Origin: Acetatifactor sp. | Lineage (GTDB): Bacteria > Bacillota > Clostridia > Lachnospirales > Lachnospiraceae | NCBI GenBank assembly: GCA_024695935.1 | Contig: JAILHH010000025.1 | Location: forward strand, 95,962-159,961 | Reading direction: 5' to 3' | DNA length: 64,000 bases | In this document: piece after piece, positions 36,105-43,982 of the stretch | How positions within the stretch are numbered: position 1 is the first letter of the stretch | Layout of the letters: each line of letters begins with the position of its first letter | Program-made: the position numbers and the translations under genes | Notes under the pieces: generated by a model | Told to the model about the DNA's origin: nothing | Database searches by the model: none | What the model saw: only the letters and a program-made list of their open reading frames with translations

Positions 36105-37091
36105 TCACCTGCCCTTCACATAATCTGCCGCAAAGGCTCCGGCTTTTTCCGCTTCCGCCGATACATGGTCCACCAGTTCGTGAACGTGGAGCACGTTTCC
36201 GCAGGCAAAAAGTCCCGGGATGCTGCACTGAAGCATGCCATCCACCACCGGGCCTCCGGTCTTTGGATCTATCTGCGCCCCCGCAGCCGTAGTCAGCTCG
36301 TTTTCCGGGATCAGTCCGCAGGAGAGTAAAAGCGTATCGCACTCCACAAACCGCTCCGTGCCCTCTATGGGGTTCATATTCTCATCAACTTTACTCAAAG
36401 TGACGCCGCTCACCCTGTCTTTTCCGTGAACCTTTGTCACTGTGGTATTTAAATACAGGGGAATATCAAAATCCTCCAGGCATTGCACGATGTTTCGTTT
36501 CAGTCCTCCGCTTTGCGGCCTTATCTCCGCCACGCACAAAACCTCTGCGCCTTCAAGCTTTAACCGCCTTGCCATAATGAGGCCGATGTCTCCGGATCCC
36601 AGTATCACGATCTTTTTCCCCGGCATTCTGCCTTCCATATTTACATAGTACTGAGCGGTGCCTGCGCTGAATATTCCTGCAGGCCTCGTTCCCGGGATGC
36701 TTAGCGCCCCACGGGGTCTCTCCCTGCACCCCATGGCAAGGATCACGGCCTTTGCTTTTATCTTCAGCATTCCCTCATCTTTATTCATGGCTGTGACGAT
36801 CTTGTCGCCGTCATCATCCACAGCTATGTCGCATACCATGGTGCTCAGCATAAAGGGAACTTTTTCATCCCTGACCATTGTGACATATCTGTCAGCATAT
36901 TCGGGACCCGTGAGTTCTTCCTTAAATGTATGGAGCCCGAAGCCGTTGTGAATGCATTGGTTCAATATACCGCCAAGGCATTTGTCCCTCTCAAGTATCA
37001 GCACGTTTCCAATGCCGTTTCTCTTTGCGGAAAGCCCGGCGGCCAGTCCTGCCGGCCCTCCGCCTATTATCAGGATGTCCACATTTTTCAT
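36105..37091 (-). CDS. FAD/NAD(P)-binding oxidoreductase of the glycerol operon
   Basis: A 328-residue flavoprotein with an N-terminal FAD-binding GxGxxG motif (IIGGGPAGLAAGLSAKRNG), a second dinucleotide site (ILGSGDIGLIMARR) and a C-terminal ATG-like motif LFACGNVLHVHELVDHVSAE. It resembles the pyridine nucleotide-disulfide reductase class but lacks a redox CxxC in the first domain. Its start overlaps the stop of the glpA-like gene by 4 bases, so the products probably form one complex moving electrons from glycerol 3-phosphate to NAD or another acceptor. Confidence 0.85.
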   Translation of the reverse strand: MKNVDILIIGGGPAGLAAGLSAKRNGIGNVLILERDKCLGGILNQCIHNGFGLHTFKEELTGPEYADRYVTMVRDEKVPFMLSTMVCDIAVDDDGDKIVTAMNKDEGMLKIKAKAVILAMGCRERPRGALSIPGTRPAGIFSAGTAQYYVNMEGRMPGKKIVILGSGDIGLIMARRLKLEGAEVLCVAEIRPQSGGLKRNIVQCLEDFDIPLYLNTTVTKVHGKDRVSGVTLSKVDENMNPIEGTERFVECDTLLLSCGLIPENELTTAAGAQIDPKTGGPVVDGMLQCSIPGLFACGNVLHVHELVDHVSAEAEKAGAFAADYVKGR

Positions 37092-38545
37092 AGGCTGTCC
37101 TCCTTGGTGTATCCCTCAAGGATCTTTGAATCCTTCCCCGCCTTGCAGATATTTCCCCTGTCGGTTCCAAGTTCTCTCTCCAATATCTCCAGTACCTTCG
37201 GCTGGCAAAATCCCGACTGGCATCTGCCCATTCCTGCTCTGGTGCGGCGTTTTATACCATCAAGGGTCTTTGCGCCAACCGGTCTGTTGATGGCTTCCAC
37301 GATCTCTCCCTCTGTCACAAACTCGCACCTGCATATAACATTTGCAAATTGGGGATTTCGCCGGATGAGGGCCTCTCTTTCGTCATCGCCGGCGTTTGCC
37401 ATGTTCGGGATCCCTACCCTTGTTTCCACAAAGCCCGTCTTATTAGGAACCGGAAATGATCTGTTAACCATATCCGCCACGAATTTACCGATGGCAGGAG
37501 CCGCGGAAAGACCCGGAGACTCAATTCCTGCCACGTCAAAAAATCCGGGAGCCTCAGAAAGTTCCCCGATATTAAAATCGCTCTTTCCCGATGCATCATC
37601 AAGATGAGCACGAAGTCCGGAAAATGAAGTTATCACCATTTTTTTATTGATATCAGGTGTCGAAAGAGCAGCCTCTTTAAAGACTTTGCTCATGCCTTCC
37701 GCGGTAGTCTCGGTATCCGACTTGTCATCAAGATCCTCCGCAGTAGGTCCCACCAAAAGATTGCCATGAACCGTGGGCGTCACCAATATTCCCTTGCCAA
37801 GCTTTGAAGGCAATTGGAAAATAGTCTTATCCACAAAATCACCGCATTTTTTGTCCAACAGATTGTATTGACCGCGCCTTGGCACGATCTTTATTTTTTT
37901 ATCACTTACCATATTATGGATCTCGTCGGCATACACCCCGGCGGCATTTATCACAGCCTTTGCTTCAAATATTTCATCGCCGCAGATCACCTTGAATCCT
38001 TCATGACTTTTTTCTATAGAAGTGACTTTTTTTTCAAAATAAAATTCCACCCCGTTAACAGCCGCATTCTCTGCAAAAGCTTCCGTCATGACAAAGGGAC
38101 AGACGATACCGCCGGTCGGTGCAAAGAGCGCCCCTGCCAGATCGTGCGTGATATTCGGTTCCATCTCCCATACTTTTTCAGGGGACAGAATCTGTATATC
38201 CTTTACGCCGTTTTTTTCTCCGCGGTCCTTTAAGACTTCAAGCTTTGGCAGATCCTCCTCGTTAAAGCACAGCACAAGAGAACCGTTTCTCCTAAACGGA
38301 AAATCCAGTTTCTTTGACAGTTCTTCCATCATCTCATTGCCACGGACATTGAGTTTTGCCTTTAAAGTTCCTTCCTTCGCATCGTAACCGGCGTGTACTA
38401 TGCCACTATTTGCCTTTGAAGTGCCCTCACAGATGTCCGCATTTTTTTCAAGGACTGCGATATTTCTCTGTCCTCTTGCCAGTTCCCTGGCGATAGCACA
38501 GCCTGTGACTCCAGCGCCCACAATAACCACATCGTATCTGCTCAT
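37088..38545 (-). CDS. FAD-dependent glycerol-3-phosphate dehydrogenase-like protein (GlpA-type)
   Basis: A 485-residue oxidoreductase with an N-terminal FAD site (IVGAGVTGCAIARELARG) in a DAO-type domain (1-390), and a C-terminal BFD-like [2Fe-2S] domain with ICRCEF and GRCQSGFCQP cysteines (about 405-465). That architecture is shared with anaerobic glycerol-3-phosphate dehydrogenase subunit A and with related clostridial proteins. Together with the following FAD protein, DUF1667 protein and glpK it makes a glycerol-to-DHAP route. Confidence 0.88.
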   Translation of the reverse strand: MSRYDVVIVGAGVTGCAIARELARGQRNIAVLEKNADICEGTSKANSGIVHAGYDAKEGTLKAKLNVRGNEMMEELSKKLDFPFRRNGSLVLCFNEEDLPKLEVLKDRGEKNGVKDIQILSPEKVWEMEPNITHDLAGALFAPTGGIVCPFVMTEAFAENAAVNGVEFYFEKKVTSIEKSHEGFKVICGDEIFEAKAVINAAGVYADEIHNMVSDKKIKIVPRRGQYNLLDKKCGDFVDKTIFQLPSKLGKGILVTPTVHGNLLVGPTAEDLDDKSDTETTAEGMSKVFKEAALSTPDINKKMVITSFSGLRAHLDDASGKSDFNIGELSEAPGFFDVAGIESPGLSAAPAIGKFVADMVNRSFPVPNKTGFVETRVGIPNMANAGDDEREALIRRNPQFANVICRCEFVTEGEIVEAINRPVGAKTLDGIKRRTRAGMGRCQSGFCQPKVLEILERELGTDRGNICKAGKDSKILEGYTKEDSL

Positions 38546-38751
38546 GTCATTCCCTCCGTAGGTCGGTCAGCTCTCTGATAGTTCTCGGATAAAAATCACA
38601 ACTTTTGTTAACAAGGTCTCTATTCAGTTGATTATATTATAACACGATACTACTTTATATCGTGCATCTATTTTAATTGTTTATTAATCCTGTTTCGTAT
38701 ATTATAATCTTAAATCACGGAACAAAAAAAATCCAAAAGGAGGAAGAATAT

Positions 38752-39720
38752 ATGCCAAACAAACCAGACTTCGGTTTTGAAAGAGTTCAAAACGCGGACG
38801 CAAAGAAAACAGGAAAGATCGTGGGCATCGTAGTTGCCTGTCTGATCGCACTTGTACTTATTTTCAATTGTACTTACCAGGTTAACGAGCAGGAATCCGC
38901 GGTGCTTGTAACACTGGGACAGGCAAAATCCATCACAGACTCAGGTCTTCACTTCAAGCTCCCCTTTATTCAAAGCGTAAAGAAAGTGAACACCACCATC
39001 CAGGGATTTTCCATCGGATATGATGAATACTCCAATTACATCCCCGATGAAAGCCTGATGATCACCTCGGATTTCAACTTTGTAAACGTTGACTTCTTCG
39101 TTGAATACAGGTTCTCAGATCCCGTAAAAGCAGTTTACGCATCCAAAAATCCCGTGGAGATATTAAAGAACATCTCCCAGAGCTGCATCAGAAGCGTAGT
39201 TGGAAGCTATCCCGTAGATGAAGTACTCACCACAGGAAAAAATGCGATCCAGGCAGCCATCAAGGAAAAGATCATATCACAGATGGATGCTCAGGACTTA
39301 GGCCTTCAGCTGGTAAATATCACCATACAGGATGCAGAACCTCCCACAGATGAGGTAATGGAAGCCTTCAAGGCAGTTGAAACAGCAAAGCAGGGCAAGG
39401 AGACAGCCCTTAACAATGCAAACAAATACCGCAACGAGCAGCTTCCCGGCGCTGAAGCAAAATCCGATGAGATCATAAAGGATGCTGAAGCCACAAAAGC
39501 TCAGAGAATAAATGAAGCAACCGCTCAGGTGGCAAGGTTCAATGCAATGTATTCCGAATATGTTAAGAACCCCACCATCACCAGAAAGCGTATGTTCTAC
39601 GAGACAATGGAAGATGTGCTTCCTTCATTAAAGGTAGTCATCGAATCCGGAGACTCAAACATGCAGACCATCTATCCGCTGGAATCCTTTGTGACAAACG
39701 AAGATTCCGCTGAGCAATAA
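38752..39720 (+). CDS. hflK: HflK-like SPFH protein
   Basis: A 322-residue membrane-anchored SPFH (prohibitin-like) protein. One membrane segment (about residues 20-38, IVGIVVACLIALVLIFN) is followed by the SPFH domain and a long coiled coil (about 215-285). HflK and HflC form a cage around FtsH and modulate membrane proteolysis. The frame is open 25 codons upstream, but AGGAGG lies before the ATG at 38752, which is taken as the start. FtsH is encoded 20 kb away at 59.3-61.6 kb. Confidence 0.9.
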   Translation: MPNKPDFGFERVQNADAKKTGKIVGIVVACLIALVLIFNCTYQVNEQESAVLVTLGQAKSITDSGLHFKLPFIQSVKKVNTTIQGFSIGYDEYSNYIPDESLMITSDFNFVNVDFFVEYRFSDPVKAVYASKNPVEILKNISQSCIRSVVGSYPVDEVLTTGKNAIQAAIKEKIISQMDAQDLGLQLVNITIQDAEPPTDEVMEAFKAVETAKQGKETALNNANKYRNEQLPGAEAKSDEIIKDAEATKAQRINEATAQVARFNAMYSEYVKNPTITRKRMFYETMEDVLPSLKVVIESGDSNMQTIYPLESFVTNEDSAEQ

Positions 39721-39742
39721 TTCGAGAAAGGCAGGGAAAAAT

Positions 39743-40612
39743 ATGAAGACTGCAAGACGTACTTTTTTGATAATCCTGTTGGTTGCCATTGCGATCGTTG
39801 GATTTTCATCAATAGTCATCACATATGAAAATGAATATACACTCATAAGAGAATTCGGAAAGATCGATCACGTTATCCCCGAAGCCGGAATTTCCTTTAA
39901 AACTCCCTTTGTTCAGACCGCAGAGACTCTCCCCAAGGAAACTCTTCTCTACGACCTCTCAGCTTCGGATGTAATCACTTCCGACAAAAAGACCATGATC
40001 TGCAACAGTTATATTTTGTGGAAAATCAGCGACCCTCTGAAATTTGCCAAGACTCTGAATTCGTCCATATCAAACGCAGAGAGCCGACTTGATACCATTA
40101 TTTACAACTCCACCAAAAACGTCATCTCCAGCACCAGACAGGACGATGTCATAAGCGGCCGTGACGGCAAGCTCTCTCAGGCAATCGTTTCTAACATCGG
40201 AAATACTCTGGATCAGTACGGAATAGAGCTTTTAGCATTTGAGATCAAACAGCTGGATCTGCCAAGCGACAACAAAGCAGCCGTATATGAGCGTATGATC
40301 TCAGAGCGTGACAATATCGCTGCAACCTATACAGCGGAAGGTGATTCCGAGGCGAAGAAGATCATGAACACCACAGACAAGGAAGTAAATGTCATGATCT
40401 CCGAAGCAAAAAAGGAAGCAGAGATCCTTGAAGCAGAGGGCGAGGCAGAATACATGAGAATCCTCTCAGATGCTTATGCCGATGAATCAAGAACAGAGTT
40501 CTATTCATTCGTAAGAAGCCTGGATGCCGCAAAGGCTTCCCTGGCAGGAGACAACAAGACCATAATCCTCTCAAGCGATTCACCTCTTGCTCAGATCTTT
40601 TACACAAACTAA
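39743..40612 (+). CDS. hflC: HflC-like SPFH protein
   Basis: A 289-residue partner of HflK with an N-terminal membrane segment (about 5-24, TFLIILLVAIAIVGFSSIVI), an SPFH domain and a coiled coil containing EAKKEAEILEAEGEAEYMR. The characteristic YTLIREFGKIDHVI start of the SPFH domain is present. It starts 22 bases after hflK and is followed by a terminator, giving a two-gene operon. Confidence 0.9.
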   Translation: MKTARRTFLIILLVAIAIVGFSSIVITYENEYTLIREFGKIDHVIPEAGISFKTPFVQTAETLPKETLLYDLSASDVITSDKKTMICNSYILWKISDPLKFAKTLNSSISNAESRLDTIIYNSTKNVISSTRQDDVISGRDGKLSQAIVSNIGNTLDQYGIELLAFEIKQLDLPSDNKAAVYERMISERDNIAATYTAEGDSEAKKIMNTTDKEVNVMISEAKKEAEILEAEGEAEYMRILSDAYADESRTEFYSFVRSLDAAKASLAGDNKTIILSSDSPLAQIFYTN

Positions 40613-40642
40613 CACAATTTAATATTACTTTTAAGTATTTTT

Positions 40643-40672
40643 AAACCCGACAGATTAACTGTCGGGTTTATA
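40643..40672. terminator. intrinsic terminator after hflC
   Basis: AAACCCGACAG pairs with CTGTCGGGTTT around a five-base loop, followed by a short T-containing tract. Confidence 0.8.
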
Positions 40673-40766
40673 TTATCTAAAAAATAGTCATATCGGCAGA
40701 TTTTTTTCTGCGTATTTTTATTGTATAATAATTGATATAACGAAAATACAAAGGAAACAACTTATC

Positions 40767-41342
40767 ATGACCGCATTTGAAATTTCTGTGCTGGATCTCA
40801 TCCAGACCTTAAGAACCCCTCTGATGGACAGATTCATGTCCGCTTTCACTCACCTTGGTGACGCAGGAATATTTTGGATAGTATTTACACTTGTCCTTAT
40901 CGCAATACCTGTGACCAGAAAAATGGGATCAGTCCTGGCCATCGCCCTTGTATACGACCTGTTTATCTGCAATATCATATTAAAGAACCTGTTTGCCAGG
41001 CCAAGACCCTTTTTGGAAAACCCGGACATTACTCTTTTGATCAAAGCTCCATCGGAATTTTCATTTCCTTCGGGTCATGCGGCAACTGCATTTACGATAT
41101 TTTTCGGGATTCTTTTTTTCAAAGAAGGAAAGAAGCTTTTGGGACTTGAGATATTTGTGCTTATAATGGGTATTGTTTTAAGCTATTCCCGCCTGTACCT
41201 CTACGTACATTTCCCCACTGACATAATCGGCGGAATATTTATAGGACTTATCTGCGGTATTATCGGGAACAAAACTGTGGAGTTTATCACGAAAAGGTTA
41301 GTTCGCAAAAAAGAAAGCGCAACTGCCTCAGTCGAAAACTAG
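40767..41342 (+). CDS. PAP2-family membrane phosphatase
   Basis: A 191-residue phosphatidic-acid phosphatase-type protein with about five to six membrane segments and the three catalytic motifs: KNLFARPRPF, PSGHAATAF and SRLYLYVHFPTD. Such enzymes act on phosphatidic acid, phosphatidylglycerophosphate or undecaprenyl diphosphate; the substrate cannot be decided. It is the last conserved gene before the palindrome-delimited region. Confidence 0.9.
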   Translation: MTAFEISVLDLIQTLRTPLMDRFMSAFTHLGDAGIFWIVFTLVLIAIPVTRKMGSVLAIALVYDLFICNIILKNLFARPRPFLENPDITLLIKAPSEFSFPSGHAATAFTIFFGILFFKEGKKLLGLEIFVLIMGIVLSYSRLYLYVHFPTDIIGGIFIGLICGIIGNKTVEFITKRLVRKKESATASVEN

Positions 41343-41544
41343 ATTTAGTTCAGCCTGCTTTTTTCTAAACATTGTCAATCCGATATTTTGTTCGGAAATA
41401 ACAAGACCCTTCCCATTTACGGCAGTGTTCATAAGACAGTAACGCAAAATGAGCACTGTCGCGGTGGATTGGCAATCCTGCGTTGGGGGGGCAACCATAT
41501 CAACCACTACATTAATGGTAGGAACGTTTGGTTGATTGACTTGA

Positions 41545-41570
41545 ACGACCCTCCAAATTTGTAGGGTCGT
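41545..41570. repeat. palindromic element, copy 1 of 5
   Basis: Same 26-base palindrome as the other copies (half ACGACCCTCCAAA), with one base change to T in the right half (AAATTTGTAGGG). Preceded by TTGAAC and followed by ATTTGC, as in the other copies. Confidence 0.9.
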
Positions 41571-41575
41571 ATTTG

Positions 41576-41867
41576 CCGAAACAGTCCATCCTTTCATCTG
41601 CGTTGCATGCTCCCACTTTGAATCCAACTCGAATACAACCAAAACAGCCCATTCTTTCATCTGCGTTGCATGAAACCCTTTGAACCCCCACTCGAATGCA
41701 ACTGAAATAGCCCATCCCTCAATCTGTGTAGCATAAAACCCTGTAAAACCCATCACCAATGCAACCGAAATTGCTCATCCCTCAATCTGTGTAGCATAAA
41801 ACCCTGTAAAACCCATCACCAATGCAACTGAAACAGCCCATCCCATCATCTGTGTTGCATTATCCAT
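41576..41867. repeat. tandem 63-bp repeat, five units
   Basis: Units start at 41576, 41639, 41702, 41765 and 41828, exactly 63 bases apart; the last is partial. Units 3 and 4 are nearly identical (motif CATCCCTCAATCTGTGTAGC), while 1, 2 and 5 have diverged. 63 is a multiple of three, so a minus-strand frame is kept through all units, encoding a 21-residue repeat with ATQMKGW- and GFTGFY-type segments. Confidence 0.9.
41775..41867 (-). CDS. short repeat peptide, interrupted frame
   Basis: The minus strand has ATG at 41867 with AAAGGGTAG upstream, encoding 30 residues starting MDNATQMMGWAVSVALVMGF before a TGA at 41775-41777. In the other units that codon is TGG (Trp). Past the TGA the same frame stays open through three more 21-residue units and copy 1 of the palindrome, down to 41328. 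The TGA is therefore probably a point mutation in a longer repeat protein. Function unknown; could also be non-coding repeat DNA whose period happens to be a multiple of three. Confidence 0.4.
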   Translation of the reverse strand: MDNATQMMGWAVSVALVMGFTGFYATQIEG

Positions 41868-41930
41868 TTACTACCCTTTTACAGAACAACGAAAAATATA
41901 ATTTATACGAAATTTACAGGAGGAATTACT

Positions 41931-42068
41931 ATGATTAAAAAGATACTAAACCAGATAAAAAATATGAAGCTATATTGTGTAAGATTGATGCAGAGCATGC
42001 AAAGAACCATGCACACTGCGATACCGGACTCGCTGAAAAGAACAGACTATCCTGTAGAAAAATGTTGA
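41931..42068 (+). CDS. 45-residue peptide gene ending in palindrome copy 2
   Basis: ATG at 41931 is preceded by a strong AGGAGG eight bases upstream and a TATAAT at 41897-41902. The 45-residue product is basic (starts MIKKILNQIKNMKLYCVRLM and ends DYPVEKC), with no membrane segment. Its TGA stop (42066-42068) lies inside the GTTGAAC that begins palindrome copy 2. I do not recognise the peptide. The strong translation signals argue that it is real. Confidence 0.5.
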   Translation: MIKKILNQIKNMKLYCVRLMQSMQRTMHTAIPDSLKRTDYPVEKC

Positions 42069-42094
42069 ACGACCCTCCAAATTTGGAGGGTCGT
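42069..42094. repeat. palindromic element, copy 2 of 5
   Basis: Perfect 26-base palindrome with half ACGACCCTCCAAA, preceded by GTTGA and followed by ATTTGC. It lies 7 bases after the TraX stop codon. Confidence 0.95.
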
Positions 42095-42101
42095 ATTTGC
42101 A

Positions 42102-42827
42102 TTAAATGCCAGATAAATAATTTATTATCGCAATAATCCACAAATGAATAGGGTAAAATAAATAAAAAAAGTACTTGCTTTTATCCGATTGTCGCCCTTT
42201 CTTTCCATTATAAAGCATCATAAAAGGAAAAACTAAAAACCATAAAGGTTCACTAAATGGTAAAAGCAATGCAACTATTTGAATCAACCCATAGCATAAA
42301 AATTTAATCCGCTTATTCTCACGAAAAAAACATTGTGCCAACATAAAAGGTAAAATTACACTCCCCCACTCACCTGCAAAAAAGCCTAGAAGAAAACAAG
42401 CTGCAGAAAGCGCATATAAGCCTCTTTGTGCTCCCCTCGTGCTTTGCCTTCCCCAACAGATACAGCAAATCGAAAGAGTTCCTAGTGCCAATGTAAAAAA
42501 AATATTATTCGATAACAATAATCTTATATTAGCAGACAACATACCATATTTCGCCTGATAAACCAGACGAAATATGGTATTTCCAGCAAACATAACCACT
42601 GCAAAAACGAATAATCTCATCAAATATTTTTTTACGTTACTAGTATACCGTATACTTTCCACCACCAAATAAGCAAACATTGGTGCAACACCTCTAGATA
42701 TAACGCTGAAAAAAGCTGCTGTTTCAGGTGGAATTATATTATTTATAAAATGTAAATGATCCAGAACCATTAATACTGTCAACACGATTTTAAGCTGAAA
42801 TGCCGATAACACCTTTATCTTATCCAT
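42102..42827 (-). CDS. TraX-family membrane protein
   Basis: A 241-residue polytopic protein with about eight membrane segments and the TraX family pattern: LSAFQLKIVLTVLMVLDHLH near the start and FYLFYPIHLWIIAIINYL at the end. TraX of the F plasmid acetylates pilin; chromosomal Firmicute copies are of unknown role and probably modify a surface structure. GTG at 42833 is in frame, but GAGGTGA precedes the ATG at 42827. The stop codon abuts palindrome copy 2. Confidence 0.88.
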   Translation of the reverse strand: MDKIKVLSAFQLKIVLTVLMVLDHLHFINNIIPPETAAFFSVISRGVAPMFAYLVVESIRYTSNVKKYLMRLFVFAVVMFAGNTIFRLVYQAKYGMLSANIRLLLSNNIFFTLALGTLSICCICWGRQSTRGAQRGLYALSAACFLLGFFAGEWGSVILPFMLAQCFFRENKRIKFLCYGLIQIVALLLPFSEPLWFLVFPFMMLYNGKKGRQSDKSKYFFYLFYPIHLWIIAIINYLSGI

Positions 42828-42879
42828 GTTCACCTCACCACAAGCCTTTAATAATTACACTCCCCTACACTATTACTTA

Positions 42880-43020
42880 TTAATTAACATTGAAAATTTT
42901 GCGATATAGCTTATTACGCAATTTCAATTCGTCATGCGCGCCTCGGTCTGTTATTTTACCGTTTTCTAAAATGTATATTTCCTTACTTTCAAAGATAACA
43001 TTCATTCGATGGCTTATTAA
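42880..43020 (-). pseudogene. C-terminal remnant of an ABC exporter ATPase
   Basis: The minus strand encodes TLISHRMNVIFESKEIY, then ILENGKITDRGAHDEL and RKIFNVN before a TAA at 42880-42882. This is the H-loop (SHR) and end of an ABC exporter nucleotide-binding domain. Everything upstream (membrane domain, Walker A and B) is missing: the homology stops exactly where palindrome copy 3 begins (GTTGAAC at about 43022). Confidence 0.8.
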
Positions 43021-43026
43021 AGTTGA

Positions 43027-43052
43027 ACTACCCTCCAAATTTGGAGGGTAGT
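43027..43052. repeat. palindromic element, copy 3 of 5 (compensated stem)
   Basis: Palindrome with half ACTACCCTCCAAA. Compared with the other copies, both arms carry the matching change (CGACCC to CTACCC, GGGTCG to GGGTAG), so the stem stays perfect. Preceded by AAGTTGA and followed by ATTTAC. Confidence 0.95.
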
Positions 43053-43071
43053 ATTTACTTCCTTTTTAGCT

Positions 43072-43746
43072 TTATAATACGTCCACTCCACAAATCGGCA
43101 ATAAATCCGTAAGATCCGAAATAGTGTAGTCTTGTCCGTGATCACCGCCGCAACACTTTCTATCAATCCATACGGTTTTGATTCCCAAATCCTTAGGGCC
43201 CAAGATGTCATCTGATATAGAATCTCCTACAAACAAAACATCCTGTGGTTCTAAACTGTTATCAGCCAAAATGTCCTTGAAAAATCTGCTGTTTGGTTTA
43301 TAGCACTTCAAATTCTCTGACGTGTACACCTTGTCAACTTTCACACCATTTTTACTCATCACGCTTTCCAAAACATTATTATCTGTATTTGAGCCGATGC
43401 AAACCAAATATTTTTTTTTGAGCTTATCCAGTACCAAATTAACCTCCGGATAAGCTTCTCTCTCGAAAGCGCCCGCCAGAAGTGTATCTGCATCTATTTC
43501 TGCATCTCTTTTTACTCCATATCTGTCATAAAACATCCGGATTCTGGAAATAAAGATTTCTCGCTCTGTCATGAACGCACAATCTTCGCCGGTATGCTCT
43601 TTGTAATATGTTTTCCATTCTTTTAGAAATGCATTTTCATCAACACCGTTACCATTCATACATATATTATTAATGATCGCTCGAGCGGAACCTCCGGCTG
43701 TGACTTTGAACAAAGTTCCAAATGCATCAAAAATAATTGCTTTCAT
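43072..43746 (-). CDS. HAD-superfamily hydrolase (haloacid dehalogenase type)
   Basis: A 224-residue hydrolase with nucleophile motif IIFDAFGTLF, motif II IGSNTDN, and motifs III/IV LKCYKPNSRFFKDIL and VGDSISDDI. The DAFGT form is that of the haloacid-dehalogenase/YjjG-like subgroup; substrate unknown. The longer open frame to 43776 runs into palindrome copy 4; the real start is the ATG at 43746, preceded by GGGGAGG. It occupies the block between copies 3 and 4. Confidence 0.87.
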   Translation of the reverse strand: MKAIIFDAFGTLFKVTAGGSARAIINNICMNGNGVDENAFLKEWKTYYKEHTGEDCAFMTEREIFISRIRMFYDRYGVKRDAEIDADTLLAGAFEREAYPEVNLVLDKLKKKYLVCIGSNTDNNVLESVMSKNGVKVDKVYTSENLKCYKPNSRFFKDILADNSLEPQDVLFVGDSISDDILGPKDLGIKTVWIDRKCCGGDHGQDYTISDLTDLLPICGVDVL

Positions 43747-43764
43747 TGTACCTCCCCAAGTTGA

Positions 43765-43790
43765 ACGACCCTCCAAATTTGGAGGGTCGT
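43765..43790. repeat. palindromic element, copy 4 of 5
   Basis: Perfect 26-base palindrome identical to copy 2, preceded by AAGTTGA and followed by ATTTGC. It lies just upstream of the ribosome binding site of the HAD gene. Confidence 0.95.
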
Positions 43791-43927
43791 ATTTGCAAAT
43801 GGTTTAAAGTCCATATCGGATCCCTCTTTTATAAGAATTCATTAAAATCAACTATTACTATACAATATTTTAAATGGATTAAATAGATATTTATCAAAAA
43901 ACAGAGCTATGCTATGATGAAAAAAAG

Positions 43928-43958
43928 TTGACCTTATAGTTTACTGTAATGATATAAC
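43928..43958 (+). promoter_or_regulatory. MerR-type promoter/operator
   Basis: TTGACC (43928-43933) and TATAAC (43953-43958) are 19 bases apart, the long spacer typical of MerR-regulated promoters. The spacer contains the near-perfect dyad TTATAGT-TT-ACTGTAA. It lies 24 bases upstream of the MerR gene start, so autoregulation is likely. Confidence 0.75.
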
Positions 43959-43982
43959 GGTTTTGGAAAGGAGAGGACTGAT

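Noticed and set aside
35710..36342. 210-residue frame as the DUF1667 gene
   Set aside because: The first 80 residues overlap the FAD oxidoreductase gene in another frame and have no family similarity; a GTG start near 36099 is better.
41576..41867. CRISPR array
   Set aside because: The 63-bp units are contiguous and similar along their whole length, so there are no spacers.
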